A stretch of 64,000 nt of DNA from Styela clava (taxonomy: Eukaryota; Chordata; Ascidiacea; Stolidobranchia; Styelidae): NCBI RefSeq assembly GCF_964204865.1, contig NC_135252.1:13847383-13911382 (forward strand). Direction: 5' to 3'. The position numbers and the translations under genes are program-made. Under the pieces are notes generated by a model that made no database searches, was not told the origin of the DNA, and worked only from the letters and a program-made list of their open reading frames with translations. This document shows, one piece after another, positions 11,879 to 24,623 of this stretch; the first letter of the stretch is position 1; each line of letters begins with the position of its first letter.

Positions 11879-11970
11879 ATTAACCAATTAAGGTTAAAAA
11901 AGTTAAATGATTTGAAAACTTGAATTTGCAGCGCAATCTGTATTCCTTATCCTAACCCTAACTGGATAAT
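11879..11970 (-). mobile_element. Short MITE, family 'ATTATCCAGTT'
   Basis: About 92 bp with one clear end (read on minus, ATTATCCAGTTAGGGTTAGG) and a degraded opposite end ATTAACCAATT. The same family occurs at 35422-35506 in the other orientation, with shared internal blocks such as GGAAT.CAGATT and AAATCATTT. The interior carries a TTAGGGTTAGG telomere-like motif. Confidence 0.6.
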
Positions 11971-14909
11971 TACTATTTTCTTTGCGTTTTGAGCGGTGGC
12001 GAGAGTTTTTTTTTTTGACGGGAGCTCTCTGCAAAATATCCGTAATTACTAAGTCACTTAACGTAACGATTCCACAGCTTCCCGATACGGAATACATACT
12101 TCACTCAACGCGTAATAATCAAGTTTTTCCGCATGAGTTTAAAAGACTGTGAATCATATCGGAAATTAAAGGGAAATTGCTAACCAATGTAGAAGTTGAA
12201 TAAATTAATCTTATCGTGTCTATCTAGCACTTTCAATTATCATCTCATCGACGTTTTGTTGTGCTTCATAACAATAAGCGCCGAGGTGACTGTGAAACAT
12301 ACCGCAACATTATAAGCAATGCAGACGCTGTCAACAGTATAAAAACGTACTTCCTTTATGAAACTCACTTTATCGCAGGTGTTTATTAAGTAAAGAACGC
12401 ATGCTATTTTTGCAGCACAGTTTATCACATGCTGTCAAATTCAAGCAAAATATTGACAAACAACCTTTGAATTCAATGGCACACTACTATCAACAGTCTA
12501 TAAGAGCAGTTAACCTACAATTGTTTATTCCAAAACAGCAGAAAAGGGAAATTCATTTGCTTAAATTGATTTGAATTACATTAGATTGTTAATCAATACG
12601 ATCCATTCGTTCTTTGGCTTGATACCAGTACTGGCTACTCTTGATTGCCATTTCCGGTAAACGTTGTAGAAGTTCGTAGATGATGAAACCATCAAAACAA
12701 ATAGGATTTTTCACACTAAAGTACGGAACGAATACGATCCTGGCAACTCAACAATAAACCCTTACGTACGGAGATCTTCATGTAAAATCAGCGGTGATTG
12801 AAGATTAGTAAAATACTTAAAACAGCTAAATATTATGTATCATTTTATCATTTAAATTGATGATGAATTTATGTATCCGTGGGTATATATCTGGTATTTG
12901 TTTGTAATAAGCCAGCGTCGTAAATTTGATTCTTTGTGTATAGCTCTCATGTGCTGCAAAATGCATTGGTAGGTAGCACACCGCTGTATCTAATGACATT
13001 TGATTTGCCATGCATTTCATTAGATATAAATTACACCTTGATGAAAAAAACAACCATTACTTTATTCAATATGGGATATTGCTGCGTATAGCAAAAAACA
13101 GATGCAGCAACCCGATAAATATTGGTTTGAAATATTTCCGTTTTTACCAATTGTTTGTGGAAAATTGATTTTTATTAAATCACTGTAAAACAGCAGGATA
13201 GTATATATATATATATTGCATGTCTCTGTGAGTTGTGGAAATCTGTTAGAACACGCTGAAGTGCTGACTCTATGTGCTGCCGCTATTTCACTACTCAGCA
13301 TTTTCCTTTTCAAGCACGGACGCAACTGCCAATGACTTTAGAATTTCATGTGATATATGGTACTTTCATTGTATTAAATCACATGAATCTTGATTTTCTT
13401 AATTGAATACAAGCTACATTGCGAGTTGGTTGACTCCATAAGTTGCAGATAGATTATAGTCTCATTATACTTAAAACGTGTATCAGAATAGGAAATAGTG
13501 GGAGATAATTTATGAAGATTTTAAAGGTAAGTTCTCTCATCAAAGTGAAATATTGCTATAAACAGACATAGTTTTTCTAGATGGTAATCAAGGTTTCAAG
13601 CCCTATTTAATCTTTTTGTCTCAAATATCAAAGTAATTTCATTCGAACAAACTTTAAATAAAACTATTTTGTTCTATTCGGAGTTTAAAATACTGAAAAT
13701 TGTACATAAAAAAATTTATGTTTTGATATTATATTGCGTAATAATATGATGATCTATATGATAATATGACTCTTGACCAGAGAAATGAAAAAAAAATAAG
13801 GAAGATAAATAGAAGTAATTGTTGAGCATTAATATTATGAGGCTAGAGTCAAAAAAGATGAAGACTAGCTTTAAGTTGTAAATTTGGAGAAGGTTTGTCC
13901 CCCAATCACCAATTTTTTCTATGACAACTTTTGTTGCGTAAGAACTTTGATTCTTGTGCCAGGCTCCAGTGTAAATTAGTTCATAGTAGATGCATCTGAC
14001 ATCTGTACGCTGATTCACGGTTTTGCATCGTTTCGAAAGTTGAATGAACTAATTAAAACATTAACATTCGTTTCCTGATGTGCCATTTACCTCAGTACTC
14101 ATTTGCATTGATATATTCTAAAAATTAATAACTATGTAGGCTACTTGCTTCTCATTTTCAATGGCATGGTTTAATTGGCTTGCATAACCTATTGCTGCGC
14201 CATATTTTTAGGTATTGGCCCTTAATTTTTAGGTATTGAAATGAGCATGAAATTCTTGACCTGTGACCAATATTAAGCCCGATATCACATAAAAGTGCAT
14301 GAAATGTTACTGATAATTTATTATAATATAATTATTCCGTCTTGAGTGGCGTGACCTTACCTTTGCATTGAAATTTTTGTTACCTTAAAAGTAGCATTCA
14401 ATAATAGTCATTTCATTCTATTCTGTTTTGACGTGTTTCTCTACCGTTGATTTTCAAAAATGAATGCCTATATTTTGGAAACAAAATTTCATGCATTTTA
14501 GAGATAGGATGAATAGCATTGAAAACATTATTTTGTAACAGAATCATAATGTATATATTCATAGTTCGATTTTTGTCTAAATACATGGATTTATGACATT
14601 TTCAAAAACTGTCATGGCGGAACATATTCGCAGCGTGACGTTTGTTTTTAGAACAATCTTTCCAAAGAAAAAGCTGGAAAGGATCAGCATTGAATTGCCA
14701 TTAAGTTTGCTTCTCTATAGCATAGAGCAGGCTCGTTTTCACGAAATTCAAGCCCGCAATTTCGATTTTAGAAAAGTTATTTAACATAATAGAATCAAAA
14801 ATTAATTTATTCTTTAATTTATCTGAAAGAAGGTAGGCAAATTTAATCTTTGGTTTGATCTTTACTCGACGAGGCGCATGTTAAAGCAAGGGGAAGAAGA
14901 TCTGTGGCA

Positions 14910-14926
14910 TCATTACCTCAGGTGAT
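14910..14926 (+). promoter_or_regulatory. 3' splice acceptor immediately upstream of the Rho ATG
   Basis: CATTACCTCAG followed by GTGATATGGGA: a pyrimidine-containing stretch ending in CAG five bases before the start codon. It implies either a 5'UTR intron or a spliced-leader trans-splicing site. The two 7-TM genes on the other strand show the same arrangement. Confidence 0.5.
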
Positions 14927-17900
14927 ATGGGATACGAAGCGAATGGATATAGAAAAAGTGTTGATAAAAATACTCCAATAAAAATGAACGGACGAATAAA
15001 TTCTGGTGAAGTTCCACGTTCGAAAGTTGTTATAGTCGGTGATGGAGGAAGTGGGAAAACGTCTTTACTAATTGTTTTCACGCAGGGAGAGTTTCCAGAG
15101 GTTTGTCTAATAATTAATATACTAAACGTAATAAACTAACTTTAAATCCTTTGTATAATTTACCTGACTTGAGGTATTCGACAACATAGAGATATATGTG
15201 GCTTCGTGATCATTGTATTGTATGTCGTAAACATCAAAGTGATAGATACAAACGTAAAAGTTAGCTTTTAAATAGCTTTTTGAAACTGAGTACATTATTT
15301 TCGAATCCTTATATAATTTACAATTCTTGTTCACATAGAGAAGAGAGAAGATAATAGGATGGCTTAACTATATTCAAACCACGGGCCCTCGTCTAATAAA
15401 CTGAAATATATGGATTTAAATGTAGTTTAATATAAATGTAATCGTATTCATGGGCTTGGAATATGATGCACCCTTTAATGATTATGACGTTTGTAAATTT
15501 GTCAATGTTATAAGTTTTTGCTAAACCTGTGACGTATGAATTGTATCAAAATTTGTCATGCTTTGGCAGCATTATTTGAAAACTAATTATGCATTTTTAA
15601 TGGAATAAAATATGACAAATCAGCAATTAGCTCGTTTTTTCTTCCTTTTTGTTGCATGAATATTTTCATTTAAAATAGTGGAAATATAAAAGTAATCTAA
15701 ATGATGGTAACGATTTTGTCGATAGATCATGGACCTTGTTTAAACTGCGGCACTCCAATGATTGTTCGTGCCAGGTCGTGATAAAATAAATACTTTTACA
15801 AAATATTCAAAAAGTTTAACCGTGTTGATCCAATTCTTTAATAAAAAATTAATAGAAGCCCATAGATTGACATTTTAAAATACTCTTATGCAAGTAAATT
15901 TGCTTATTCATACGTTAAATGGAGCTTTGATTCATTAAAATTTGACTCGTACATTTTGATATTTTTCGTATAAAATATAATATATTCAATTTTCAAATCT
16001 ATTACAAACAATTTTTAACTCATTCAAGAGTCATTTTAACCATTGAAATACAACAGTGCTTTGTTTTACAAAGTTTCTGTTGGTAATTCAAGCTGGTTGA
16101 CATTTTCTTGTTAAAAATATTTCTTTTAATGTACCTTTATCTGTTTCTGTGAACATTCATTTTCTCATCGTCTGGAAAAATGTCACATCTTTTACTATTG
16201 ATCACTGTTAACCTATTCGAGCACACCTCTGTTAATCAATATAAAACAAATACTGTTGAATACATCAAATATCTGCAGTGTGTTGATCACGCAAATGACG
16301 TTATTTATAGTCCAGCCTGTGGACAGTTTAATTTCCAAATAACTAATTTCGTGCCAGTCATGTTGTGCAATTCTTTGGCGGCCCTGAAGACTATGGACGA
16401 ATGGATGCTTAGTTTGAGAAACTTTCAGATAACTATAATCGAATATATATAATTATTTTTCAAATCGCTTATAGCATTTCAGAAAAACTCTACACAAATT
16501 ATTAATGATATTATACCGCTTAAAATTTTTGGTGTACAAACAAGGGAAAATTTAAAAATCAAAAACGAAAAAAAAAATTAATTATGTATTGATCATCCGG
16601 CCAATATTCTGGCATAAATCCTACTGCTCGGGAGTCTTTCCGGTTCATCCACTATTACAAATAATTAGCATTTAACAGAACCGCAAACATCCGGAGCTTT
16701 GTTCTAGAAACACTAAATTTCAGAACACTCAACTGTTCAAAGTATTTATTTTATTGATATTCTTGAATTCATCTATTGTAAGTGATTTTTCCAATCAACA
16801 CGTGATCAAATATAGCAGTAGCCGTTTAAAACATTTCGAATTTTTTTCAAAATACATAACAAAACAGACAAGTACAAAATTTATTAATGATGTAATTTCT
16901 GGCAGGATGCGCAAGTAATTGATTCAGGAATTTTAAATGTATAAACGATTGATGATTCATTTCATGGCATAGCACGGGATCATTTGTTAATGAAACGACG
17001 TGCATATATTATGTCTGCAATCTTAACATTGAATTCACGTAAACATTTTGTATTAATTCGTACCATATCGTTGCAATGTCCATTAGAACCCCTAGCCTTT
17101 GAATGCTGAGTAAACTAAACAAAGTTATCTTAAATCGCCATTTGGAAGACGCGAAATGATTCGTAAAACTAGTTCAACTAAATGTACTCGACCAACGAAT
17201 TTTGAATTGAATATATCAGTATTTACATTTAAAAAGTATTTAAATTCTGTATTGAAATATCGTATTTTACAGGAATACGTACCGACGGTTTTTGAGAACT
17301 ACACAGCAGAAACAAAAGTCGAAGATCAACGAGTGCATTTACTACTATGGGATACAGCAGGTATAAACATTTTTGATTTATCACGAGACAGTTTTGTAAA
17401 TGTTGTTATTTAGATATATTCTTGATATACCGTTTAGACTAAAAAAATACTCAATCCCCACGGCATGTTTGTGATCATGTTATAATCTTAGGGGGTTTCA
17501 ATCTTACGCATTTGCTATGACTTGTTAACATTTACTATTCTATGAGTTCAATTCATACACGAATATTTAGCAAAACAAGTGTACGTGAAAACTCTTTAAG
17601 AAAAATTCTATAAATATATTTCACAGGCCAAGAAGACTACGATCGTCTGCGACCTCTTTCATATGACCGTGCTGACGTAATCATAATGTGTTATGACGTT
17701 ATGAGCATTTCAAGTTTTGAAAATATTTCTATTCGATGGGCTCCAGAAATACGTCATTTTTGTCCTGGCGTTCCCGCAATTCTCGTAGGTTGTAAGACAG
17801 ACTTAAGACGTGACGTAGATTTGGAGCAGAGCTTAAAACAACAGGGCAGAGAAATCATAACGACTGAAAAAGTAAGACTGTTTATGAAAGTTTTCTTTTC

Positions 17901-18234
17901 GATATAAAAAAAATGATTTGAAGGTTCGTGTTAATACTTCTCGTAAGTCACTCAATTTTTTGCTTTTATAAATTGTTTGTCTCGGTTTCATGATAAAGAT
18001 GGCAAACACATCATGGATTCAATTTTATCTTTTTTTTTCATTCTACTCCAGGGGCAAAAGCTTGCAAAAGATATCGGAGTTAATAACTTTCTGGAATGTT
18101 CAGCAAAAACGACAGACAATGTCGATAACGTTTTTCGAGTTGTGTCAAGACTTGCGGTCGGACTTGACACGAACAATAACTCTGGGAAATCTCCTGTTCT
18201 ATTCAATAATTGCTCCAATTGTAATATATTATGA
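14927..18234 (+). CDS. rhof: Rho-family small GTPase, RhoF/RhoD type
   Basis: Membrane-anchored GTPase expected to control actin, as RhoF (Rif) and RhoD do in filopodia and vesicle movement. Four exons: 14927-15100, 17273-17360, 17627-17871, 18052-18234; all junctions are phase-consistent and give 229 aa. Motifs: P-loop GDGGSGKT (residues 38-45), switch I TVFENYTA (63-70), switch II WDTAGQEDYDRLRPLSY (84-100), GCKTDL for guanine binding (142-147), ECSAK (184-188), and a C-terminal CNIL box (226-229) whose final Leu predicts geranylgeranylation. The 32-residue N-terminal extension, the GDGG P-loop and YDVM match RhoF/RhoD rather than RhoA, Rac or Cdc42. Odd: the tail lacks the usual polybasic stretch; instead it has a second Cys at 223, a possible palmitoylation site. 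A splice acceptor CATTACCTCAG ends five bases before the ATG. An AATAAA lies at 18412. Confidence 0.9.
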
Positions 18235-20112
18235 AGATGCGGGAAGATCAGATGCGATGTAGCGTACTTGCTACAAAACATGCCTATAATTACCGTTCAC
18301 ACTTAAGCCGGGCTTCGAAATATTTAGGGTCTGGATTGAACTGAATTGTAAAAGCTTTTAAAGCAGAATCAATATGTATGCCAAGATGCCAAGAAATGAA
18401 ACAAACCCTAAAATAAATAATTCTGAAAATAATGAGCTGTATAGAAGGGGAGAGCAAATTAAAGCAACGACACCTAACAGAATATATTTATCCATTCATA
18501 TAGAAAATTAAATTGAAAAACAATTAGATTTTTCACGGCCCTTCGATATCTGTTGCGTTAGTACCAGCCGCATTCTTATTGCGATGGACAATAAAACCAT
18601 TGTTACAAGCTATAATAATAAAAAAAAGATATAATTGAAGTCGAAATACTTTGCTGCTGTAACGACTGAATGTTCTTATCGCGTTTTAGGAAATTTGACA
18701 TCACACTTTTCCATCTAGTACACTGTTGAAAAGTCGTGAAAAAAATAATTAAACACGAGTTTTCTTATCAATAAGTACTGGTCGTTTGGCTAAAATCCAC
18801 CTGCTTCTCTCTATTCAAGTATAACGCTTAATATATTTGGTAAAAGTGACCAGTGTCATTTACCCGTGACCAGTGATACTTACTGATAAATGACATCATA
18901 TTCAATTATTTTTTGCAGCGCACTAGAACTGAATTTCGCAATTGTATTGATTTTGTCTATTTTCAGTTTTATATAAGTTCTTAGGAAAACGGTTTCGATT
19001 TCTAACACGACTGTTTAATTGATCTTGAGTCTAAATGCTTAACGTTCATACGAGCTGTTGATTGCAATTTCTCATAGGCTGTATATGTATATAAAACTCT
19101 TCAGGTACACACGTATATATTGATCAGTTGTACTGATTGTGTCAGTGTCGGGATACAAAGACAGACTGATGCTCGCACAATTGCTTGCTGATGAAGTTTC
19201 TTACTTCAAATAATAAATTCGTTTCTATTTAAGTAGTACAATGTACCATGAGTTGGATATTAAATCTTAATACAATATTAAACAATAGTCGACCCTTGTA
19301 ATTGAATATAAATATGTCTGCAATCTCGTGTTTTGTGCATTCATCGAAATTATTCTGCAATATTTTTTAAGACTCGCATTACATTCACATAACCAGGGAC
19401 GAATAAATGAAAAACTGTATAGTTTTATACGATCCTGTATTTAAATCTTATACTCAGTTGGTTGGTTAGTTGTGTGAACATGCTTATGATAATTTGCAAC
19501 TGCTATATTTTGGAGATTTTCTCAGTTCATTCAGTGATTTATAACATTTTTTAACAGAAAAATCACGTTTTAAATAGCTGAGCGACTAAGTCCCACGACT
19601 ATATTGGAATATCAAACAGACTGTCCAATTTATCAAATTTGAAAACACAGTTCACAGATATTTTGATCGAATATAAATTCTTGGCAGTAAATAAAATCTG
19701 TTTAGATCGGTAGTGAATTTAAAACACGTGTCCATTTGATAACGCGGCTAACGGTTCAACTAGAAAAAAGTTTATTAAAATCAATGTTTTAATATTTGAA
19801 AATTACAATATTTTGATTGAAAATTTGGCCGTAAAAAGTACAAATCCGTTTTGTATTGGTTTTTATTCTGCTTTTTCTCTCTTCCATGCATTCTAACTAC
19901 TATTGTATTTATAAATGGCAGTCTGCAATTTATTTTGAGTTCTATTTCTTCTATTTATGTTTCAAATAAACTATCATTACAATAACGCCATGCGATTTTT
20001 ACGTTGTGGCTCATATTGTAATGTCACTGCTAACGAGCTTTTAATTTTTTGTTCTATTTATATATTAGTAATAATTAATTGTCATTCTTCACAATACTTT
20101 TTTAGTTTATTA

Positions 20113-20363
20113 TAGGGTCACCATATTTGAAAATGCAAAATTCCGGACAGTGAATGACTATTTTCATGACCTCGTAGTAAAAAATATGCATACGGCACGA
20201 AATAAAAATGTTCTGTATTATCAGTGTGCACAATACGATTGCAGATGCAGTAAAATTCCAGATTCCGGGATTTTAAGCATTTTTTTTAAATTCTTCCCGT
20301 ACGCAAAATTTAACCCTAAATTCCGGACATGTCCGGAATTTTCCGGACGGTATGGCAACCCTA
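20113..20363. mobile_element. hAT-type MITE, 251 bp, perfect 8-bp TSD
   Basis: The ends TAGGGTCACCATA and TATGGCAACCCTA are imperfect inverted repeats, and inside them ATTCCGGACA / TGTCCGGAAT are also inverted. It is flanked by the direct repeat GTTTATTA at 20105-20112 and 20364-20371, the 8-bp duplication typical of hAT elements. No transposase. It abuts the start of repeat R at about 20366. Confidence 0.85.
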
Positions 20364-20365
20364 GT

Positions 20366-20592
20366 TTATTACTTATCGATTTTAATCGGTAAGTATGTTG
20401 ATAGGTATTTGTCTGTCTGTTTGTCTGTTAGATGCACGCAATATCTCACGAAAGCTAGATTGAATCTGCTCCAAATTTTGCATGTTCATTCATCATATGT
20501 CGTACCAGAAGCCTATTGATAAATTATGTCGTATAATTAGCGAGTTATTAATTAATTAGTGATGAGACACAAGGTGTCACTATGGAGTAAGA
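20366..20592 (+). repeat. Repeat R, copy 1
   Basis: About 227 bp, similar along its full length to 33371-33600. It begins with a hairpin CTTATCGATTTTAATCGGTAAG, then shares TAGATGCACGC, ATATCTCACGAAAGC, CTGCTCCAAATTTTGCATGT and GGTGTCACTATGGAGTAAGA with the second copy. No coding content. The terminal hairpin could suggest a Helitron-like or other non-autonomous element, but I see no diagnostic ends. Confidence 0.8.
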
Positions 20593-21155
20593 ACCTAATT
20601 ATAATGTATGTGCCCATTTTATCTTAGTAGATTTTCAAAGCGTCTATGCTGTCGGTTATGACGCGAATATGACAAAAACTAAACCGAAAGCCTTCAGTCC
20701 CAGTTTGGGACAAATCATATACTTGTTTTGGTCAACAAAGTCCGAAATATCTCTACAAATTTATTACAAAAAACAGCTGGGTGTTGTATAGAAAATTAAC
20801 TAGAAGAATAGGTGAAAACATGTAGCAGCCCAACTGTGATGAGATTTCATACAAAGTTGACAATATGGTATAACTGGCAAACAGAGCAGATGATGTTTTT
20901 TACATAGCAATCACGAAGAACTTTGCTCAACAATGGTGATATACTTTGAAAATAGAAAAGGTTGTAGGCCTATTATTTCATTACCTTTGAAAGCAATGAA
21001 CAGTTCTTAACAAAAAGAAGCAAAAAAAAACATTTGTCACAGTTGAAGTGAATCACAGAAAACTGTGGACGTTATCAGAGCTGTGACACCCTATGATCCA
21101 TGGCTCTTTCTAAAAAGTACAACTTTTACAGTGAAAATACAAAAACAATGCGGGA

Positions 21156-21370
21156 CTCCCGAAGTATGCGAACCAAGATGGCGGACATCTGAATGTAATA
21201 TGTGTACTAGGTTAGGGTTAGGCCATAATTTTATGTATAAATACTACGGGAGGCTCTTGGCTAGTCTTCGAACTGATAATAGGACTAAAATAAGGAAAAT
21301 TGGAAAAAAATTATCGCCTAACCCATGTTACGTTCCGATGTCCGCCATCTTGGTTCGCATACTTCGGGAG
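21156..21370. mobile_element. MITE family M, 215 bp
   Basis: Inverted ends CTCCCGAAGTATGCGAACC / GGTTCGCATACTTCGGGAG, with the repeat continuing inward as AAGATGGCGGACATC / GATGTCCGCCATCTT: at least 34 matching bases. The interior contains TTAGGGTTAGG and AAAATAAGGAAAATTGG, also found in the relative at about 28999-29203. A shorter relative is at 41101-41205. A target duplication was not clear. Confidence 0.8.
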
Positions 21371-22064
21371 CACCAACAATGCATAGGTAGCGTGGGACCC
21401 TTGCAGATGTTGATACAGGCCGAGGGTGAAACAGGAAAACTATTCTCACGATCATTACCACGTCAATAAAATATGTAGCTGAAATCTTAAGTGGAAAATA
21501 CAATTTATTGAAAGTACCTTTGTAAAGCATGGATTGAATCTTTATTGAATAAAATAAGCAAGATTTAATTTTCATTGATCCGAATCCATTTTTCTATTAA
21601 GATACGAATTATTGGCCCGAAAACCTCCAATTTATCACTCATACAATCAAAAAGGCAAAATAATATAACAGCATAACTCGAGTACATTTTACTTACCTGA
21701 ATATTGTGCTGAATGTACCGTTATTCAGAAGACATACCGTTAGCTAAAATGCAAATGGCGCAACTAGTTGAGGTTGTGCTGGCTTCCCGCGCAATAATTG
21801 ACGACACCAAGTGATTATCTGTAAGATCAACCCTGTAGCAATACAAATGCTCCAATGGGCCTGGCGTAAAAAAAACATCCTGTAGTGCGGTATCAACGTT
21901 ATAGCATTGAAAGATTCAGTATGGTTTATTGGCAAATCTACCCTGAAATGTATTCGACAGCAATTGTGCCAGCAAATCCATTTATTTCATTCCCCTGTAA
22001 GAGGAAATCGCTCCACATCTAGAAAACGCGGTTTGCGTTGCATTGACAAAACGCTAATGGACCT

Positions 22065-22540
22065 TTCCCCGATCTTTGGACCCCGGAAAATTCTTCCCAT
22101 ACTTTACCAATTACCATTGCAAAATTTTCGGCGCTTATTTTGAGAGTGGTTTCGAGAGTTGGCGCCTGTAACATGGGGTATTTGTTTCAAACCATCATTC
22201 TGATTCATAGCATTCAACAATCTGTTTTTAAAAGTACCGGTAAAGACTTTTAGCCTAGTCTATCGCGCAACTTCTACACTGATTTTTTGATAACTGCAAT
22301 TAAACTGAAACTCCTAAGAAGACAAAGTGATCATTGAATTATTTGATTTAAATTTTAAATTTCCGAAACACAACTGAAACCTAACGAATAGAATTCAAAA
22401 TCGCGAAAACGAGGTAATGTTTACGACCAAGTCTGAAAATCTGTCTGAGTGAGAAAAGTGTCTGAGCGGGTGCGAAAAGTGGCATTGTTTCGTTACTTTT
22501 TGCATCTCGCTGATTGGCCAATGTCACGAAGAGTCTAACG
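22065..22540 (+). mobile_element. Old relative of the hAT element at 32646-34181
   Basis: Blocks match the element at 32646-34181 in the same order: CTTTCCCCGA...GGACCCCGGAAAA and TGAGAGTGGTTT...CAAACCATCATT (against 32905-33035), then ACAACTGAAA..., AAAACGAGG.AATGTTT and TCTGTCTGAG (against 33840-34020). It lacks the repeat R insertion present in the other copy. Terminal repeats are not recognisable, so the outer limits are unknown. Confidence 0.6.
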
Positions 22541-22972
22541 TTTGTTTACGTAGCAATTCGTTTGCGTAAGACGATATGCAGAAGGTATTTTGAATGTTTC
22601 GTGCTGCCTGACAACGTCTGACTGCTGGGAAGTGATTAGTTGAATGTTTTGGGATTCAAAACGCTCCCGGCAGTAACGCAACATGGGACAAACTAATAAA
22701 ATGTAGCCAAAAAGCACATTTTGAATTATTCAATGTAACTTTCATGAAATTAAGATCTGTCGAGAACTTAATTATTCTGGTAAGGGCCAGCCACTGTTTC
22801 TTTATCTATATTTTGTATTTAATTTTATTCAAAATGAAATTCTGTTTACCGTTGGAATTTTCCATATTCTACGTTTTTGATATTTTGAACTTTCCCGAAA
22901 AAAGTTTTGAATACCAATATTCAACAATAAGATTTGAAATTTTTTTAAATTCCAGTTCTTCTTCAATGTCTA

Positions 22973-23240
22973 CAGTGGCGTATCCAGGGTGTGGCAGCCA
23001 TGGCTCGTGCCATGGGCGCTGTTTGAACAGGGGCGCAAAGCCTGCAAAAAGTAATAATCATAAAAACGTTTCAATAAAATAATTTCAAATTGGGAATAAT
23101 TGAAACTCGTATTTTTAGACACATAATAATGTACAAGTACTTCAATTCAATAAGAGTCATTATAAATTCCCAAACAACTATCAAGGGGGGCGCATTTTTA
23201 CACTTTGCTATGGGCGCCATTCTACGTAGAAACGCCACTG
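22973..23240. mobile_element. hAT-type MITE, 268 bp, perfect 8-bp TSD
   Basis: The ends CAGTGGCGTATCCAGGG and GTAGAAACGCCACTG form the inverted termini CAGTGGCGT / ACGCCACTG, common in animal hAT elements. It is flanked by the identical direct repeats AATGTCTA at 22965-22972 and 23241-23248. Non-coding inside, with GGGCGC stretches near both ends. Confidence 0.9.
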
Positions 23241-24623
23241 AATGTCTATGCAGATATTTTGGATTAAGCCGACATTTCTTACAAAGCTAATGTTAATGTC
23301 AGATATTATATGACAATGCTAAAACATATAAAATTTGTATTGATATTGATAATAGACCCGAAAATGATGACTGATATAAAATATTTCTCCAACGTGCTGT
23401 CTGATTTTAGGGTAAAAACTTTTCATGCGGGGAACAGAAAAATATAATGAATGATTTCATAATGAGTTGATAATGTGGGACAGACATTACTGACTTAGAG
23501 TAAAGGATTTCCAAGCTATAGAGCTGCAACTTTTGCGGATATGCTTATACTGCACTAAACATGGTAGAAGACAGCTTGTAAGACCTGGCAATGTTTCCAC
23601 GTTTGATAAATAAAAGGCGACAACCACTGTCTATCAAAGAATGACTCAAAGAGCAACTCTTATTAATTGTCTTTTCTAAATTGGAAGGTAAAGACAATGA
23701 ATGGTTGTAGTTGCAGCATGTTTACTGACGACAATAGAGTAATGCTCAGTATATGGACACGAAATTTGTATCTCGATCGTTATCCGTTTCAATCGCTAAG
23801 CTGTGAGTTCTTATAAATTTTATTTGGTTCAGGGGATAACCGTGAGAACTATTGCGAAAAATGAGTATCAGGAAAAAATATTCATTTCCTCAAACAAACA
23901 GAAAATATCGTTCAGTCTCAATTATTTTTTATATGATTTAAGTATAACATAATGGCGTACGCTTATTTGTTGTTTAACGCCTTTAAACGTGATATTTATA
24001 ACGGCCCAACGTTCATATGGCATGAGTTAGAAGAAATTTATCTAATTATCTATTGCCATCAAAATTCAGTAAACAACCCGTCGCCAACCTGCCACTGTTG
24101 GACGAAAACTTTTATATGTTACCACTTTTCCGATGTCAGGTTTATTTTGTAAACATTAAGTCCTTGAAATTGAATTGAATTTGCTTGAATTTGGATTATC
24201 TCAAAATTCCAATGTCATAAAGATAACAGTTAGTAAATTTAAATAATGTTCTAACAACGCAACCAAATGGGATAAAAGAAATTTGCTCTATGTGAGTTTA
24301 ATTATTATAACGAACATGTTACTTTTGTCCTTTAGAACATTCGAATTACTCGCTCACTAAAAGGTTATCCAAATAGTATTTGCAATATATATTTTACCGC
24401 ATTAGGTTGGAACAAACATGCATGTAGTTATGACATGCTTTAGTAAGTCTCGCGCTTTCAATAATGTTTTTGTTTTATCACTCCTAAATATTTAAACAAA
24501 ACATTTTGTTTAATTTTGTCCAAACCCACTCACTTCTCAAGATTACCTAGTGCAATGAGCAATCAGCAACTCTTCGATTTCATATATTTTACAAAATTAA
24601 TATAAATTACAAATAAGCTAAAA

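Larger units (their letters stand above)
8511..14926. other. Intergenic, no gene recognised
   Basis: 6.4 kb of AT-rich DNA between the ZP gene and the Rho gene. Open frames are short, and none shows domain patterns or a splice structure. It contains a perfect 92-bp tandem duplication at 9343-9526, a short MITE at 11879-11970 and a TA run near 13201-13214. The Rho promoter should lie in the last kilobase, but I cannot point to an element. Confidence 0.6.
18235..24623. other. Intergenic, transposon-derived pieces only
   Basis: After the Rho 3' UTR this 6.4 kb stretch contains no gene that I can support. It holds MITEs at 20113-20363, 21156-21370 and 22973-23240, a copy of repeat R at 20366-20592, and an old relative of the hAT element at about 22065-22540. 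Open frames overlapping these elements are by-products. Confidence 0.6.

Noticed and set aside
13716..14018. 100-codon minus-strand frame
   Set aside because: Phe/Tyr/Leu-rich, AT-driven composition with no domain or splice support.
21065..21575. Open frames across the MITE at 21156-21370
   Set aside because: By-products of inverted termini; both strands read the same RWRTSE segment because of the palindrome.
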